DNA of 64,000 nt from Hansschlegelia beijingensis (GTDB lineage Bacteria > Pseudomonadota > Alphaproteobacteria > Rhizobiales > Methylopilaceae): positions 62,001 through 126,000 of the forward strand of contig NZ_JACIDR010000002.1 of assembly GCF_014196425.1 (NCBI RefSeq). The letters are read 5' to 3'. Made by a program: the position numbers and the translations under genes. Shown here in pieces: positions 51,929-60,845 of this stretch; within the stretch, counting starts at the first letter, position 1, and each line of letters opens with the position of its first letter. A model generated the notes under the pieces. It made no database searches. It had not been told where the DNA came from and saw nothing but the letters and a program-made list of their open reading frames with translations.

Positions 51929-53104
51929 ATGCCCCCGCTCGCGGAACTCATGCGGCGCCTTGCGCCTTCGCTCGCCCCGGTCAGCCGCACGGAACGGCTT
52001 CGCGCCACGTTCGGAGCGCTGCTCGGGATCGCGATCACGGGCTTCGCGAGCTCCGCTCTGGTGGGCGGCGGGGCGGCCAATCTGCCGCTGCTGATCGCCC
52101 CGATGGGAGCCTCGGCGGTGCTGCTGTTCGCGGTTCCGTCCAGCCCCCTGGCGCAGCCATGGTCGCTGATCGGCGGCAACATCGTGGCGGCGGTCATCGG
52201 CGTCACGGCCGCCAAATTCGTGCCTGACCTGTTCCTCGCCGCCGCGCTCGGCGTCAGCGGCGCGATCGCGGTCATGCTCGCGCTCCGCTGCGTCCATCCG
52301 CCGAGCGGCGCGGTGGCGCTCACCGCAGTGGTCGGCGGCCCCGCGATCAGCCAGCTCGGCTACCAATTCGTGCTGTGGCCGGTGCTGGCGAACTCGGTCC
52401 TGCTGCTCGCCTCCGCGGTCGCCTACAACAATCTGACCGGCCGCACCTACCCCCATCGCAGCGTCGCGACCTCCGCCCCGCGCGAGAACGAGCCGCCGGA
52501 AAGCGTGCGCCTCGGCTTCAGCTCGGAGGACATAGACGCGGCGCTCGCCGAGCATGACGTGCTGCTCGACGTCGATCGCGGCGATCTGGAGATGATCCTC
52601 CGGCGCGCGGAGGTGCGGGCGCTGCGCCGCCGTTCAGGGGAACTGACCTGCGCCGACGTGATGACCCGGGACGTGATCGGCGTCTCGCCCGAGACCCCGC
52701 TCCTCGAAGCGCTCGACATCGTGCGGCGACATCACGTCAAGGCGCTGCCGGTGACGGACGACAATGCGCGCGTGATCGGAATCCTCACCCAGACGGACCT
52801 GCTCGACAAGGTCGCCTGGGGCCCCAAGGGGCCGCGCCTGAGCCTGACGCAGCGCATGCGCCTCACCGCGCAGAACGGAACGGCGCCCGGCTCGGTGGTC
52901 CGCGAGGTCATGACCTCTCCCGCCAAGACCGCCAGGCCGGAGACGCCGCTCGCCGATCTGGTGAGGTTGATGACGAGCGCCGCGCTTCATCATCTGCCGG
53001 TCGTCGACCGCCACAGCCAGCTCATCGGCATCGTCACCCAGACCGACCTCATCGCGGCCCTGCTGCTCAGCCGGACGCGCCGCTCCGATCAGGCTGCAGC
53101 CTGA
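51929..53104 (+). CDS. HPP-family membrane protein with two CBS domains
   Basis: A 391-residue inner-membrane protein; ATG 51929 after AGGAGG. Residues about 20-175 form four or five helices of the HPP family, with the namesake motif in LRCVHPPSGAVALTAVVGGP. Two CBS domains lie at about 245-300 (VMTRDVIGVSPETPLLEAL) and 330-385 (EVMTSPAKTARPETPLADLV). A plant HPP protein has been linked to nitrite transport; the gene order after hmp suggests handling of nitrite or a related ion here. Role inferred. Confidence 0.88.
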   Translation: MPPLAELMRRLAPSLAPVSRTERLRATFGALLGIAITGFASSALVGGGAANLPLLIAPMGASAVLLFAVPSSPLAQPWSLIGGNIVAAVIGVTAAKFVPDLFLAAALGVSGAIAVMLALRCVHPPSGAVALTAVVGGPAISQLGYQFVLWPVLANSVLLLASAVAYNNLTGRTYPHRSVATSAPRENEPPESVRLGFSSEDIDAALAEHDVLLDVDRGDLEMILRRAEVRALRRRSGELTCADVMTRDVIGVSPETPLLEALDIVRRHHVKALPVTDDNARVIGILTQTDLLDKVAWGPKGPRLSLTQRMRLTAQNGTAPGSVVREVMTSPAKTARPETPLADLVRLMTSAALHHLPVVDRHSQLIGIVTQTDLIAALLLSRTRRSDQAAA

Positions 53105-53199
53105 ACGGCGGCCTGCGTCCGCCCTCCGCGCCGGGGCGGAACTTTCCGCGTCTTGCGGGCCTTTGGAATCACTCTCCGGGATCAAGCGACGCGAGTTTC

Positions 53200-53409
53200 A
53201 TGACCTTCCGGGACCATCCGACGTCAGGCGCCGAGACGCGGCGGAAGCGAAAGTTTCCGCTCGGGACGGTCGCCATGGTGGCCGGGATCGTCCTCGTCCT
53301 CTTCAGCGTCCTCATCGCCTATATCGGCGATCACGGGGTTCCGTCGTCCCCCGACGCCGAGACGCCGGTCAAACCCCAGGCGCGGCAGGACCTTCCGAGG
53401 GCGCCCTGA
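53200..53409 (+). CDS. Small single-pass membrane protein
   Basis: A 69-residue open frame with a basic N-terminus (ETRRKRKFP), one membrane helix at about 22-43 (TVAMVAGIVLVLFSVLIAYI) and a proline-rich tail outside. The topology looks like a genuine small membrane protein, but the ribosome-binding site is only fair and I recognise no family. Confidence 0.5.
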   Translation: MTFRDHPTSGAETRRKRKFPLGTVAMVAGIVLVLFSVLIAYIGDHGVPSSPDAETPVKPQARQDLPRAP

Positions 53410-53447
53410 CGCGCGGGGCCCGTAGTCAACTGGTCGGACGGACCGCC

Positions 53448-53717
53448 ATGGGCGAGGTGATCGAAGAGCTCCGCGAGGCGCTGGGCCAGGCGCGCGTGCG
53501 CGTCAGCGACTGCGAAAGGCGGGCGCTCGAACTGATGTTTCACAGAGCGCTCCTGCAGCGAGCCGGCGCGGATCTGGCGGCGTCCGACGCCCGGCTCGAA
53601 CTGCTCGAGAGCGAACTGGCCGAGCTCCGCGCCGAGCGCGAATTCGCCGAGCACCGGCTCCTGTTCCGTACGCGCGGCGCGCGAAGCCGTCCCGCGGACA
53701 AGGAGAACCGCACGTAG
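53448..53717 (+). CDS. Small coiled-coil protein of unknown function
   Basis: An 89-residue soluble protein, mostly one long helix rich in Glu, Arg, Leu and Ala with heptad spacing (ELREALGQARVRVSDCERRA, LLESELAELRAEREFAEHRL). It may dimerise as a coiled coil. The ATG at 53448 is the best methionine in this frame. No family recognised. Confidence 0.5.
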   Translation: MGEVIEELREALGQARVRVSDCERRALELMFHRALLQRAGADLAASDARLELLESELAELRAEREFAEHRLLFRTRGARSRPADKENRT

Positions 53718-53745
53718 GGGCCATCGGCGGCCGCCTTGACGGCCA

Positions 53746-53757
53746 ACCTACTGGTTA
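53746..53757. promoter_or_regulatory. Small palindrome before a TetR gene
   Basis: AACC and GGTT around TACT lie 12 bp before the TetR ATG, where a self-repressing TetR operator would be expected. The arms are short, so it is tentative. Confidence 0.35.
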
Positions 53758-53769
53758 GCAGGCTGGCGT

Positions 53770-54387
53770 ATGGCGAATGTCTCCAGCACGGCCGACGAGA
53801 TCCTCCGATGCGCGCGCTCCCTGATCATCGGCGGGGGGTATAACGGCTTCAGCTATGCCGACATCTCCGGAGTGGTCGGCATTCGGAAGGCCAGCATCCA
53901 TCATCACTTCCCGAGCAAGGTCGACCTGGTTCGCGCCGTCGTGCAGCGGCATGTCGAGGAGGCCGCGGCCGGAATGGCCGCGCTCGACCGCCATCATCCG
54001 GATCCGGCGGACCGACTTCGGGCCTACGCCCGATACTGGGCCGAATGCGTCCGCGATCCGGCCAACGCCTTCTGCGTCTGCGCCTTGCTGGCGAGCCAGA
54101 TCCCTGTCCTGCCCGAGGAGGTCGTGGTCGAGGTGCGGTCTCATTTTCGCGCCCTCTCGGACTGGCTCACCTCGGTCATCCAGGAAGGCGCCAAGCAGGG
54201 CCGCCTCAATCTTTCATGCGACGCCCGCGCCGAGGCGGAGGTCTTCATGGCGGCGGTCCATGGCGCCATGCTGTCGGCGCGCGCCTATGGCGACGACGCG
54301 GCGTTCAGGACGATCGTCACGCGCTTGATCGACAGGCTCGTGGCCGATCATGACGAGCCGACGAAGCGGGCGGCGCCCGGCGCCTGA
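53770..54387 (+). CDS. TetR/AcrR-family transcriptional regulator
   Basis: A 205-residue repressor. The helix-turn-helix at about 8-55 includes FSYADISGVVGIRKASIHHH and then the conserved FPSK. The ligand domain has a short cysteine cluster (FCVCALLASQ near 98). It has no adjacent obvious target gene: the next gene on each side is unrelated in type. Target and ligand unknown. Confidence 0.88.
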   Translation: MANVSSTADEILRCARSLIIGGGYNGFSYADISGVVGIRKASIHHHFPSKVDLVRAVVQRHVEEAAAGMAALDRHHPDPADRLRAYARYWAECVRDPANAFCVCALLASQIPVLPEEVVVEVRSHFRALSDWLTSVIQEGAKQGRLNLSCDARAEAEVFMAAVHGAMLSARAYGDDAAFRTIVTRLIDRLVADHDEPTKRAAPGA

Positions 54388-54502
54388 GGAGCCCCGCGGA
54401 GTTGACCGATCCTCCCCCCGCTCCTACTTGATGGGGGATGATGAGGAATCCAGCTGCCTCGCGCCGGCCCGGCCGACGCTTCCCTATCGCAGGCATCTAA
54501 GC

Positions 54503-54526
54503 GCGGTCGGATCGCCATCCGACCGC
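54503..54526. repeat. Perfect GC-rich hairpin after the TetR gene
   Basis: GCGGTCGGAT and its complement enclose CGCC. It lies 116 bp after the TetR stop and 103 bp before the Rnk-like gene and has no T-tract. Confidence 0.4.
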
Positions 54527-54628
54527 CGGGCCCGCGCGGCCGCCTCAATCCGCTTCACCTCAATCCATTTGATCTGATCGACCCGCCGAGCTCGTCGCCC
54601 TGGCGGGCGACGCGCATCGGGAACCGCC

Positions 54629-55084
54629 ATGTCCGCCGCCACCCCTACTCGCAAGCCCAAGATCGTCCTGTCGCAGACCGATCACGACCGCCTGTCGACG
54701 CTCGCCCAGACGATCGAGCGCCGCAATCCGGAAGCCGCCGAGGAGCTCCAGATCGAGCTCGCCCGGGCGAAGCTCGTCGCCGATCACCGCCTGCCGGAGG
54801 ATTCGGTCCGGATGGGCTCGGTGGTGACCTACCAGATCGAGGGCGCAGCCCCCCGGACCGTGACGCTCGTCTATCCCGGAGAGGCGGACATCGACGCCGG
54901 CCGCATCTCTGTCCTGACCCCGATCGGCACGGCCCTGCTCGGCCTGTCTCCGGGCCAGACCATGCCCTGGACGTCGCTCTCCGGCGACCTCAAGAGGCTG
55001 CTCGTGATCTCGGTCGTGCAGAACGACGCGCTTATCGCCGCGGCCGACAAGGACCGGCCGACCCTGCACGCGCAGGCAGGATGA
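54629..55084 (+). CDS. rnk: Rnk-type GreA/GreB-family regulator of nucleoside diphosphate kinase
   Basis: A 151-residue protein with a short N-terminal coiled coil (about 15-55; SQTDHDRLSTLAQTIERRN) and a C-terminal FKBP-like Gre domain (about 62-140), with MGSVVTYQIEGA, LVYPGEADIDAGRISVLTPI and GTALLGLSPG as diagnostic stretches. Rnk binds RNA polymerase near the secondary channel but lacks the acidic cleavage tip of GreA. Monocistronic, followed by a hairpin. Confidence 0.92.
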   Translation: MSAATPTRKPKIVLSQTDHDRLSTLAQTIERRNPEAAEELQIELARAKLVADHRLPEDSVRMGSVVTYQIEGAAPRTVTLVYPGEADIDAGRISVLTPIGTALLGLSPGQTMPWTSLSGDLKRLLVISVVQNDALIAAADKDRPTLHAQAG

Positions 55085-55106
55085 TCGCCGCGCCTTCCGC
55101 GGAAGA

Positions 55107-55132
55107 ATGCTGGACGGGCTCCCGTCCAGCAT
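55107..55132 (+). terminator. Strong hairpin after the Rnk-like gene
   Basis: Twelve-base perfect arms (ATGCTGGACGGG and complement) with a two-base apex start 22 bp after the stop codon; a 12 bp palindrome CTTCCGCGGAAG precedes it. There is no T-tract, so efficiency is uncertain. Confidence 0.5.
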
Positions 55133-55264
55133 AAGGCCCCGGCGGAGGCGACCCGCTCCACGGCCGTCGCCGCACCCCGCTTCAGCATTTTGTGAAGGCC
55201 CCAGGTCGCGCTCGGCCCCGGTCGCGTCGTAAGGAGGCGTGGGGACAAGCTGATCGGGGATAAG

Positions 55265-57097
55265 GTGATGGCGGCGGCGGGCCAGGGCGAGCTTGTTCAG
55301 ATAGTGGCCCTGCTGGGGGCCGGCGTCGTCGCCGTGCCCATCTTCAAGCGGCTCGGCCTCGGCTCCGTGCTCGGCTATTTCACAGCCGGCCTGATCATAG
55401 GCCCGTTCGGGCTCGGACTGTTTTCCGATCCAGCCACCATCCTGCACATCGCCGAATTCGGCGTCATCATGCTGCTGTTCGTGATCGGGCTGGAGATGCA
55501 GCCCTCGCGGCTGTGGGGACTGAGACGCGAGATCTTCGGCCTCGGAGCGGGCCAGGTGATCGCGAGCGGCGCGCTGCTGACGCTGGCCGGACATCTTGCG
55601 GGCCTCGACCTGCGCGTCGCCTTCGTCGCCGGGATGGGCTTCGTGCTGTCCTCCACCGCGGTCGTCATGCAGATGCTCGACGAACGCGGCGAGACCTCGA
55701 CGGCGCAGGGGCAGAAGGCGGTCTCGATCCTGCTGCTCGAAGACCTGGCGATCGTGCCGCTGCTCGCGATCGTCGCCTTCATCGCGCCGTCTCAAGCGAG
55801 CGCGACGTCGTCCGACCGCCTGCTCGAGATCGGCGTCGCGATCGGGGCGATCGCAGGGCTCGTGCTCGCCGGGCGCTACCTTCTCAACCCGATGTTCCGC
55901 ATCCTCGCCCGGTCGCAGGCCCGCGAGGTGATGACGGCGGCCGCGCTGCTCGTCGTGCTCGGCTCGGCCCTGCTGATGTCGGTCGGCGGCCTGTCGATGG
56001 CGATGGGCGCCTTCCTGGCCGGCGTGCTTCTGTCGGAATCGACCTTCCGCCACCAGCTCGAGACCGACGTCGAACCGTTCCGCGGCATTCTGCTCGGCCT
56101 GTTCTTCCTCGCGGTCGGCATGTCGCTCGACCTCTCGGCGATCGTCGCGCACTGGCCGACCATCCTGGGCTTCACGGCGCTGTTCATCGCCGTGAAGGGC
56201 GCCGCGATCTTCGCAGTGGCGCGGGCGCTGGGGTCCTCGAACCGGCAGGGGATCGACCGCGTCGCCCTGTTCGCACAGGGCGGCGAGTTCGCCTTCGTGC
56301 TCTATTCCGCGGCTTCGGCGGTCGGCGTCATGGACGCCCCCACCAACGCGATCTTCACCGCGGTCGTGATCCTTTCGATGGCGCTCACGCCGCTCACTGC
56401 GCTCGCGCTGAAGCGGCTCATGCCGCCGGCGCGACAGTCGCTGGACGGCGTCGACGCGGCCGAAGGGCTCACCGGCCAGGTTCTGGTCATCGGCTTCGGC
56501 CGCTTCGCGCAGGTCGCGAGCCAGTCGCTGCTCGCCCGCGGCTTCGACATCTCGATCATCGAGAACGACGTCGAGATGATCGAGGCGGCGGCCACCTTCG
56601 GCTACAAGGTCTATTACGGCGACGGCACGCGGCTCGACACGCTCCACGCCTCTGGCGCGGGCGAAGCACGGGCGATCCTCGTCTGCGTCGACAAGCAGGA
56701 GACGTCGGAGAAGATCGTCGAGCTCGTGAAGCACGAGTTCCCGCTCGCCAAGCTGCTGGTCAGGGCGATCGACCGCGGCCATGCGATCGACCTCATCCGA
56801 ACGGGCGTCGACTTCCAGATCCGCGAGACCTTCGAGTCGGCGATGACCTTCGGCCAGGCGGCGCTGGTCACGCTTGGCGTTCCGGAAGACGAGGCCGTGG
56901 AGGTCACCGAGGATGTCCGGCGCCGCGACGCCGAGCGGCTCGACCTGCAGATCGCGGGCGACATGCGTTCAGGCATCGATCTGCTGAAGGGCAACGCGCC
57001 TGTCCCCGCGCCGCTGACGAAGCCGCGGAAGGAAGGCCAGATCATCGACCAGAAGCATGCGGCGGCCGGCGGCGAGACGGCGGCCCTCCCCTCCTGA
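55265..57097 (+). CDS. Monovalent cation:proton antiporter-2 with TrkA-N domain (KefB/KefC/YbaL type)
   Basis: A 610-residue inner-membrane transporter that exchanges K+ or another cation for protons. About 12 helices fill residues 10-390, with LFVIGLEMQPSRLWGLRREI near 78 and the conserved LLLEDLAIVPLLAI near 160. The cytoplasmic TrkA-N domain begins at about 400 (QVLVIGFGRFAQVASQSLLA) and binds a nucleotide. Starts GTG 55265 or ATG 55268 are equivalent. No KefF/KefG partner is adjacent. Confidence 0.93.
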   Translation: MMAAAGQGELVQIVALLGAGVVAVPIFKRLGLGSVLGYFTAGLIIGPFGLGLFSDPATILHIAEFGVIMLLFVIGLEMQPSRLWGLRREIFGLGAGQVIASGALLTLAGHLAGLDLRVAFVAGMGFVLSSTAVVMQMLDERGETSTAQGQKAVSILLLEDLAIVPLLAIVAFIAPSQASATSSDRLLEIGVAIGAIAGLVLAGRYLLNPMFRILARSQAREVMTAAALLVVLGSALLMSVGGLSMAMGAFLAGVLLSESTFRHQLETDVEPFRGILLGLFFLAVGMSLDLSAIVAHWPTILGFTALFIAVKGAAIFAVARALGSSNRQGIDRVALFAQGGEFAFVLYSAASAVGVMDAPTNAIFTAVVILSMALTPLTALALKRLMPPARQSLDGVDAAEGLTGQVLVIGFGRFAQVASQSLLARGFDISIIENDVEMIEAAATFGYKVYYGDGTRLDTLHASGAGEARAILVCVDKQETSEKIVELVKHEFPLAKLLVRAIDRGHAIDLIRTGVDFQIRETFESAMTFGQAALVTLGVPEDEAVEVTEDVRRRDAERLDLQIAGDMRSGIDLLKGNAPVPAPLTKPRKEGQIIDQKHAAAGGETAALPS

Positions 57098-57452
57098 ACG
57101 CCTGCTGGCGATCCGCCGGGGGCCGCCGCGCTGCGGGGCCCTGAGGCTCAGGCGGCCCGGAAGTTCCGGAAAGTCACGGAGCACTCCCGCCAGCCGATGG
57201 CAGGGAACCCGGCCGAACGGGCGGTCCCCGTCGGCTCGCCGGCTATTCTCCGGGCCCTTCGTCATCTGAACGCCCAACCATGGCGCGCGACGAGGGCGCT
57301 GGCGCGGCGGCTTCCGGGGCGAGCGAATGCGAAACCATGGCCCGGACGCGCGCCCGTTCGTCTCATCGGAGCCCTGCATGCGGTCGGCGGTCCCTACGCT
57401 CCGTTCCGCAGCGCCCTAGAGTAGGCTAAACGCCGCTTCACGTGGATGTCAC
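57098..57452. other. Intergenic region, no gene seen
   Basis: A 355 bp gap before the histidine kinase gene. A 13 bp perfect inverted repeat (CCGGAA, G, TTCCGG; 57157-57169) follows the antiporter gene and may mark its transcript end. The remaining frames look like shadows. No RNA gene seen. Confidence 0.5.
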
Positions 57453-59096
57453 ATGCAGAGCGGCGGGGCGGATCGAGAGCTTCGCATTGGCGTCCGCGGG
57501 GGGCGAATGGATGAGACACCGACGTGGCCGGCCGGGTTTCTCGGCCGAGGCGGAGCAGCCTTGACCAGACGGGACGGAACAAGACGGCTGGACGCCAGCG
57601 CCTACGAGCAGCTGGTGCAGTCGGTCGTCGACTACGCGATCTACATCCTCGACCCGGAGGGGAACGTCTCTAGCTGGAACCCCGGCGCGCAGAGGATCAA
57701 GGGTTATGCGGCCGACGAGATCATCGGCCAGAACTTCTCGCGGTTCTACACCGCCGAGGACCGCGAGGCCGGCCTGCCTCAGCAGGTTCTGAAGCGCGCC
57801 CTGGAGGAGGGTCGCTTCGCCGGCGAAGGATGGCGCGTCCGCAGGGACGGCACCCGCTTCTGGGCGATGATCGTGGTGGACGCCATTCGCGAGGGCGACA
57901 GGGTCGTCGGCTTCGCCAAGGTCACCCGCGACATGACCGAGCATCGCGAGGCGAGCCTCGCCGCTCTCGAAACCGAACGCCGGTTCCGCCTGCTCGTCCA
58001 GGGCGTGACGGACTACGCCATCTTCATGCTCGACCCGGACGGGCTGGTCACGAACTGGAACACCGGCGCGCAGCGCATCAAGGGCTACGCGGCTGACGAG
58101 ATCGTCGGCCAGCATTTCTCGCGGTTCTACACGCCCGAGGATCGCGAGGCGGGCACGCCCCTGAAGGCGCTGGAGACCGCCAAGCGCACGGGCCGCTTCA
58201 CGGCCGAAGGATGGAGGCAGCGCAAGGACGGCAGCCGCTTCTGGGCCAGCGTGGTGATCGACGCCGTGCGGGACGAGAACGGCGAGCTCATCGGCTTAGC
58301 CAAGGTCACCCGCGATCTCACCGAACGGCGGGAGGCCGAACTGGAGCTGGAGCGCTCCCGGGCGGCGCTGTTCCAGTCGCAGAAGATGGAGGCCGTCGGG
58401 CAGCTCACCGGCGGGCTCGCGCATGACTTCAACAACCTGCTGACCGGGATCACCGGCAGCCTCGACCTGATGGCGGCTCGCCTGGCGCAGGGCCGCATCA
58501 ACGAACTGGAGCGCTACATCACCGCCGCCCAGGGCGCCGCGTCCCGGGCCGCGACGCTCACCCACCGGCTCCTCGCGTTCTCCCGCCAGCAGACGCTGGA
58601 GCCGAAGGCGGTCGACGCCAACCGGCTCGTCTCGAACATGGAGGAACTGATCCGGCGCACCGTCGGGCCGAACATCGCCATCGAGACCGTTCTGGCGGCA
58701 GGCCTCTGGCCCTGCTTCTGCGACCCCAACCAGCTCGAGAACGCGATCCTCAATCTCTCCATCAACGCTCGCGACGCCATGCCGGAGGGCGGCCGGATGA
58801 CGATTGAGACGGCGAACACCTGGATCGATCAGGTCGGCGCGATCGAGCGCGACGTGCCGACCGGCCAGTACATCGCGATCTGCGTGACCGACAACGGCGC
58901 CGGCATGCCGCCCGAAGTCGTGGCCCGCGCCTTCGACCCCTTCTACACCACGAAGCCCGTCGGGAAGGGGACCGGGCTTGGTCTCTCAATGATCTATGGG
59001 TTCGCCCGCCAGTCGGGCGGCCATGTCCGGATCTACTCGGAGGTCGGCCGCGGAACCACGGTGAAGGATCTATCTGCCGCGGCACGCCGGCGGTAA
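57453..59096 (+). CDS. Hybrid sensor histidine kinase, kinase part (frameshifted from its receiver domain)
   Basis: A 547-residue soluble kinase with two PAS domains at about 50-170 and 177-297, nearly identical in key stretches (GAQRIKGYAADEI, FSRFYT.EDREAG) and exactly 127 codons apart, then the H-box GGLAHDFNNLLTGITGSLDL near 322, the N-box (LENAILNLSINARDAMPEGG) and G-boxes DNGAGMPPEV and GKGTGLGLSMIYGF. After VGRGTTVK the frame breaks: one extra G in AAGGATC (59066-59067) leads to a premature stop. Removing it restores the usual IYLPRH ending and joins the receiver domain. Real mutation or sequence error cannot be told apart here. Confidence 0.9.
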   Translation: MQSGGADRELRIGVRGGRMDETPTWPAGFLGRGGAALTRRDGTRRLDASAYEQLVQSVVDYAIYILDPEGNVSSWNPGAQRIKGYAADEIIGQNFSRFYTAEDREAGLPQQVLKRALEEGRFAGEGWRVRRDGTRFWAMIVVDAIREGDRVVGFAKVTRDMTEHREASLAALETERRFRLLVQGVTDYAIFMLDPDGLVTNWNTGAQRIKGYAADEIVGQHFSRFYTPEDREAGTPLKALETAKRTGRFTAEGWRQRKDGSRFWASVVIDAVRDENGELIGLAKVTRDLTERREAELELERSRAALFQSQKMEAVGQLTGGLAHDFNNLLTGITGSLDLMAARLAQGRINELERYITAAQGAASRAATLTHRLLAFSRQQTLEPKAVDANRLVSNMEELIRRTVGPNIAIETVLAAGLWPCFCDPNQLENAILNLSINARDAMPEGGRMTIETANTWIDQVGAIERDVPTGQYIAICVTDNGAGMPPEVVARAFDPFYTTKPVGKGTGLGLSMIYGFARQSGGHVRIYSEVGRGTTVKDLSAAARRR

Positions 59097-59166
59097 GCCC
59101 ACGCAAGTCGACGCGGCCGAGGCCCCGAGGGAGCTCCCGCGGGCCGAGGCCGGCGAGACGGTCCTC

Positions 59167-59520
59167 GTGGTGGACGACGAGCCGACGGTCCGCATGCTGG
59201 TCGGAGACACTCTTGCGGAGCTCGGCTACCAGGCGATCGAGGCCGCCGACGCCACCTCAGGGCTGAAAGTGCTCGAGTCGGACGTCAAGATCGACCTGCT
59301 GATCTCGGACATCGGGCTTCCGGGCGGGATGAACGGGAAGCAGATGGCGGACAAGGCACGGTTGCGGCGGCCCGACCTCAAGATCCTGTTCATCACCGGC
59401 TATGCGGAGAACGCGGCGGTCGCGAACGGGCATCTCGAGCCGGGGATGCAGGTGATGAGCAAGCCGTTTGCGATGGACAAGCTCGCGGCGCGCATCCGTT
59501 CGATCATCGAAGAGCGCTGA
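59167..59520 (+). pseudogene. Receiver domain of the hybrid histidine kinase, cut off by the frameshift
   Basis: About 117 residues encoding a CheY-like receiver: LVVDDEPTVRMLVGDTLAEL, the phosphoacceptor aspartate in LLISDIGLPGGMNGKQMAD, and the lysine in VMSKPFAMDKLAARI. The frame extends back without a stop to the frameshift at 59066, so it was, or is, the C-terminus of one 688-residue hybrid kinase. If translated alone it would need the GTG at 59167, which has no good ribosome-binding site. Confidence 0.75.
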
Positions 59521-59672
59521 GGCAGGGCCTCGGAACGACGCCGCGCCGGCGCGTACTGGCTTCGGCCAGTCTGGCGGCCCTGCGTCGCGCGCGTCACTCT
59601 CCCGGGCGCAGAACAATCGGGCTGCGCCAGGTCTTACGGGCGAGAGCGGTTCCGCATCGAGGAGTTCGGCCC

Positions 59673-59810
59673 ATGCGAGTCCTGAGCTTGATCCTGGTGG
59701 CCGCGAGCCTGGCGGCTTGCGCGTCCGGCCCCTCTCGCCCGTTGACCCGGAGCGAGCAGGCCACGATTGACCGGTCGGTTCCGCATTCCGGCGGAATGAT
59801 CATCCGCTGA
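59673..59810 (+). CDS. Very small lipoprotein
   Basis: A 45-residue protein with GAGGAG 8 bases before its ATG. The signal ends in a good lipobox (LILVAASLAACASG), leaving a mature lipoprotein of about 30 residues with no recognised domain. Similar tiny lipoproteins are common in alphaproteobacteria and are missed by gene finders. Confidence 0.65.
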   Translation: MRVLSLILVAASLAACASGPSRPLTRSEQATIDRSVPHSGGMIIR

Positions 59811-59847
59811 GCCCCTCGGCGGCCGTGCTGGTTGGCTGAGCGTCGCT

Positions 59848-60714
59848 CTAGCCGGAGGCCCCCGGGGTCGTCGCGAGCTCGGCCGAAACCGATCCGTGGT
59901 TCAGCATCGCCACAAGCGCGACGCCGCCGATCGTGTTGCCGATCAGCGTCGGCAGCAGGAACTTGACCAGGTAGTCACCCGGCCCGGCCTCCCCGCTGAC
60001 GACCAGAAAGGCGGCCTCGGCCGATCCCGCGACCACGTGCGCGAAGCCTCCGAGCGCGACCACGTAAGTGAGCACGACGATAATGAGGATCTTGGCGGAG
60101 CCGGCCGCCGGCAGCAGCCAGACCATCAGCGCGATCAGCCAGCCCGCAAAGATCGCCTTCACGAGCGTGCCGCCGAACGATCCCTCGATGGTCTTCAACG
60201 CCAGCTCCGTCAGGGCGGACCGTTGCTGCGCGTCGGCCACGTCCGTGCCGGCGATCGCGAGCGCGAAGAGCATGGTGCCCAGCAGGTTCGCGGCGAGCAC
60301 GATCGCCCAGAGGCGGATCGTGAGCGTCATCGTCGCGAGGTCGCGCCGGTACAGCAGGGGCAGCAGCGCGGTGAGCGTGCTCTCGGTGAAGAGCTGCTGC
60401 CGGCCCATGACGACGATCAGGAAGCCCACACAGTAACCCAGCGGCGCCAGCAGCGCGCGGCCGTTCGGGTCGGGCAGCTCCGCCATCATGAAGGCCTGCG
60501 CGAGGAACGAGAAGCCCATCGAAAGACCCGCGGCCAATCCGGACAACGCCAGCGCGCTGACCGGACGAAGGAGCTCGTCCTCGCCCTCCCGGCGGATGAT
60601 CTCGTGCACGAGGACGGCCCGGGGCGCAGCGCCTTCCTGGACGCGCTCCTGCTCGGTCCGGGAAAGGGCCTGGTCAGCGGAGCCGTCGGGCTGGTCTTCG
60701 TCTGGAGTCGACAT
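59848..60714 (-). CDS. Formate/nitrite transporter-family channel (YfdC-like)
   Basis: A 288-residue membrane protein; ATG 60714 follows GAAAGG. After a hydrophilic N-terminus of about 55 residues, six helices form the FNT fold: SALALSGLAAGLSMGFSFLA, the GRQQLFTESTLTALLPLL loop, and the FGGTLVKAIFAGWLIALMVW and LLPTLIGNTIGGVALVAML segments. The long charged N-terminal region resembles the YfdC subgroup rather than FocA or NirC. Substrate is not known; small monovalent anions are typical. Confidence 0.9.
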   Translation of the reverse strand: MSTPDEDQPDGSADQALSRTEQERVQEGAAPRAVLVHEIIRREGEDELLRPVSALALSGLAAGLSMGFSFLAQAFMMAELPDPNGRALLAPLGYCVGFLIVVMGRQQLFTESTLTALLPLLYRRDLATMTLTIRLWAIVLAANLLGTMLFALAIAGTDVADAQQRSALTELALKTIEGSFGGTLVKAIFAGWLIALMVWLLPAAGSAKILIIVVLTYVVALGGFAHVVAGSAEAAFLVVSGEAGPGDYLVKFLLPTLIGNTIGGVALVAMLNHGSVSAELATTPGASG

Positions 60715-60845
60715 CGAGGCCTTTCGGTCAATTCGCGCCACAGCCTGGAAGCCTTCGTCGGGCCCGATGTTCCGGCGGCTCGGGCCGCTGCCCAGCGATC
60801 GGATCCCGCTGCCCCGACCCTGGCGGGCGAGGCGCCGGAGCCACC

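Noticed and set aside
54560-56782. 740-codon minus-strand frame opposite the Rnk and antiporter genes
   Set aside because: Antisense shadow spanning two unrelated real genes and the gap between them; composition is dominated by Asp, Arg, Gln and Gly with no fold.
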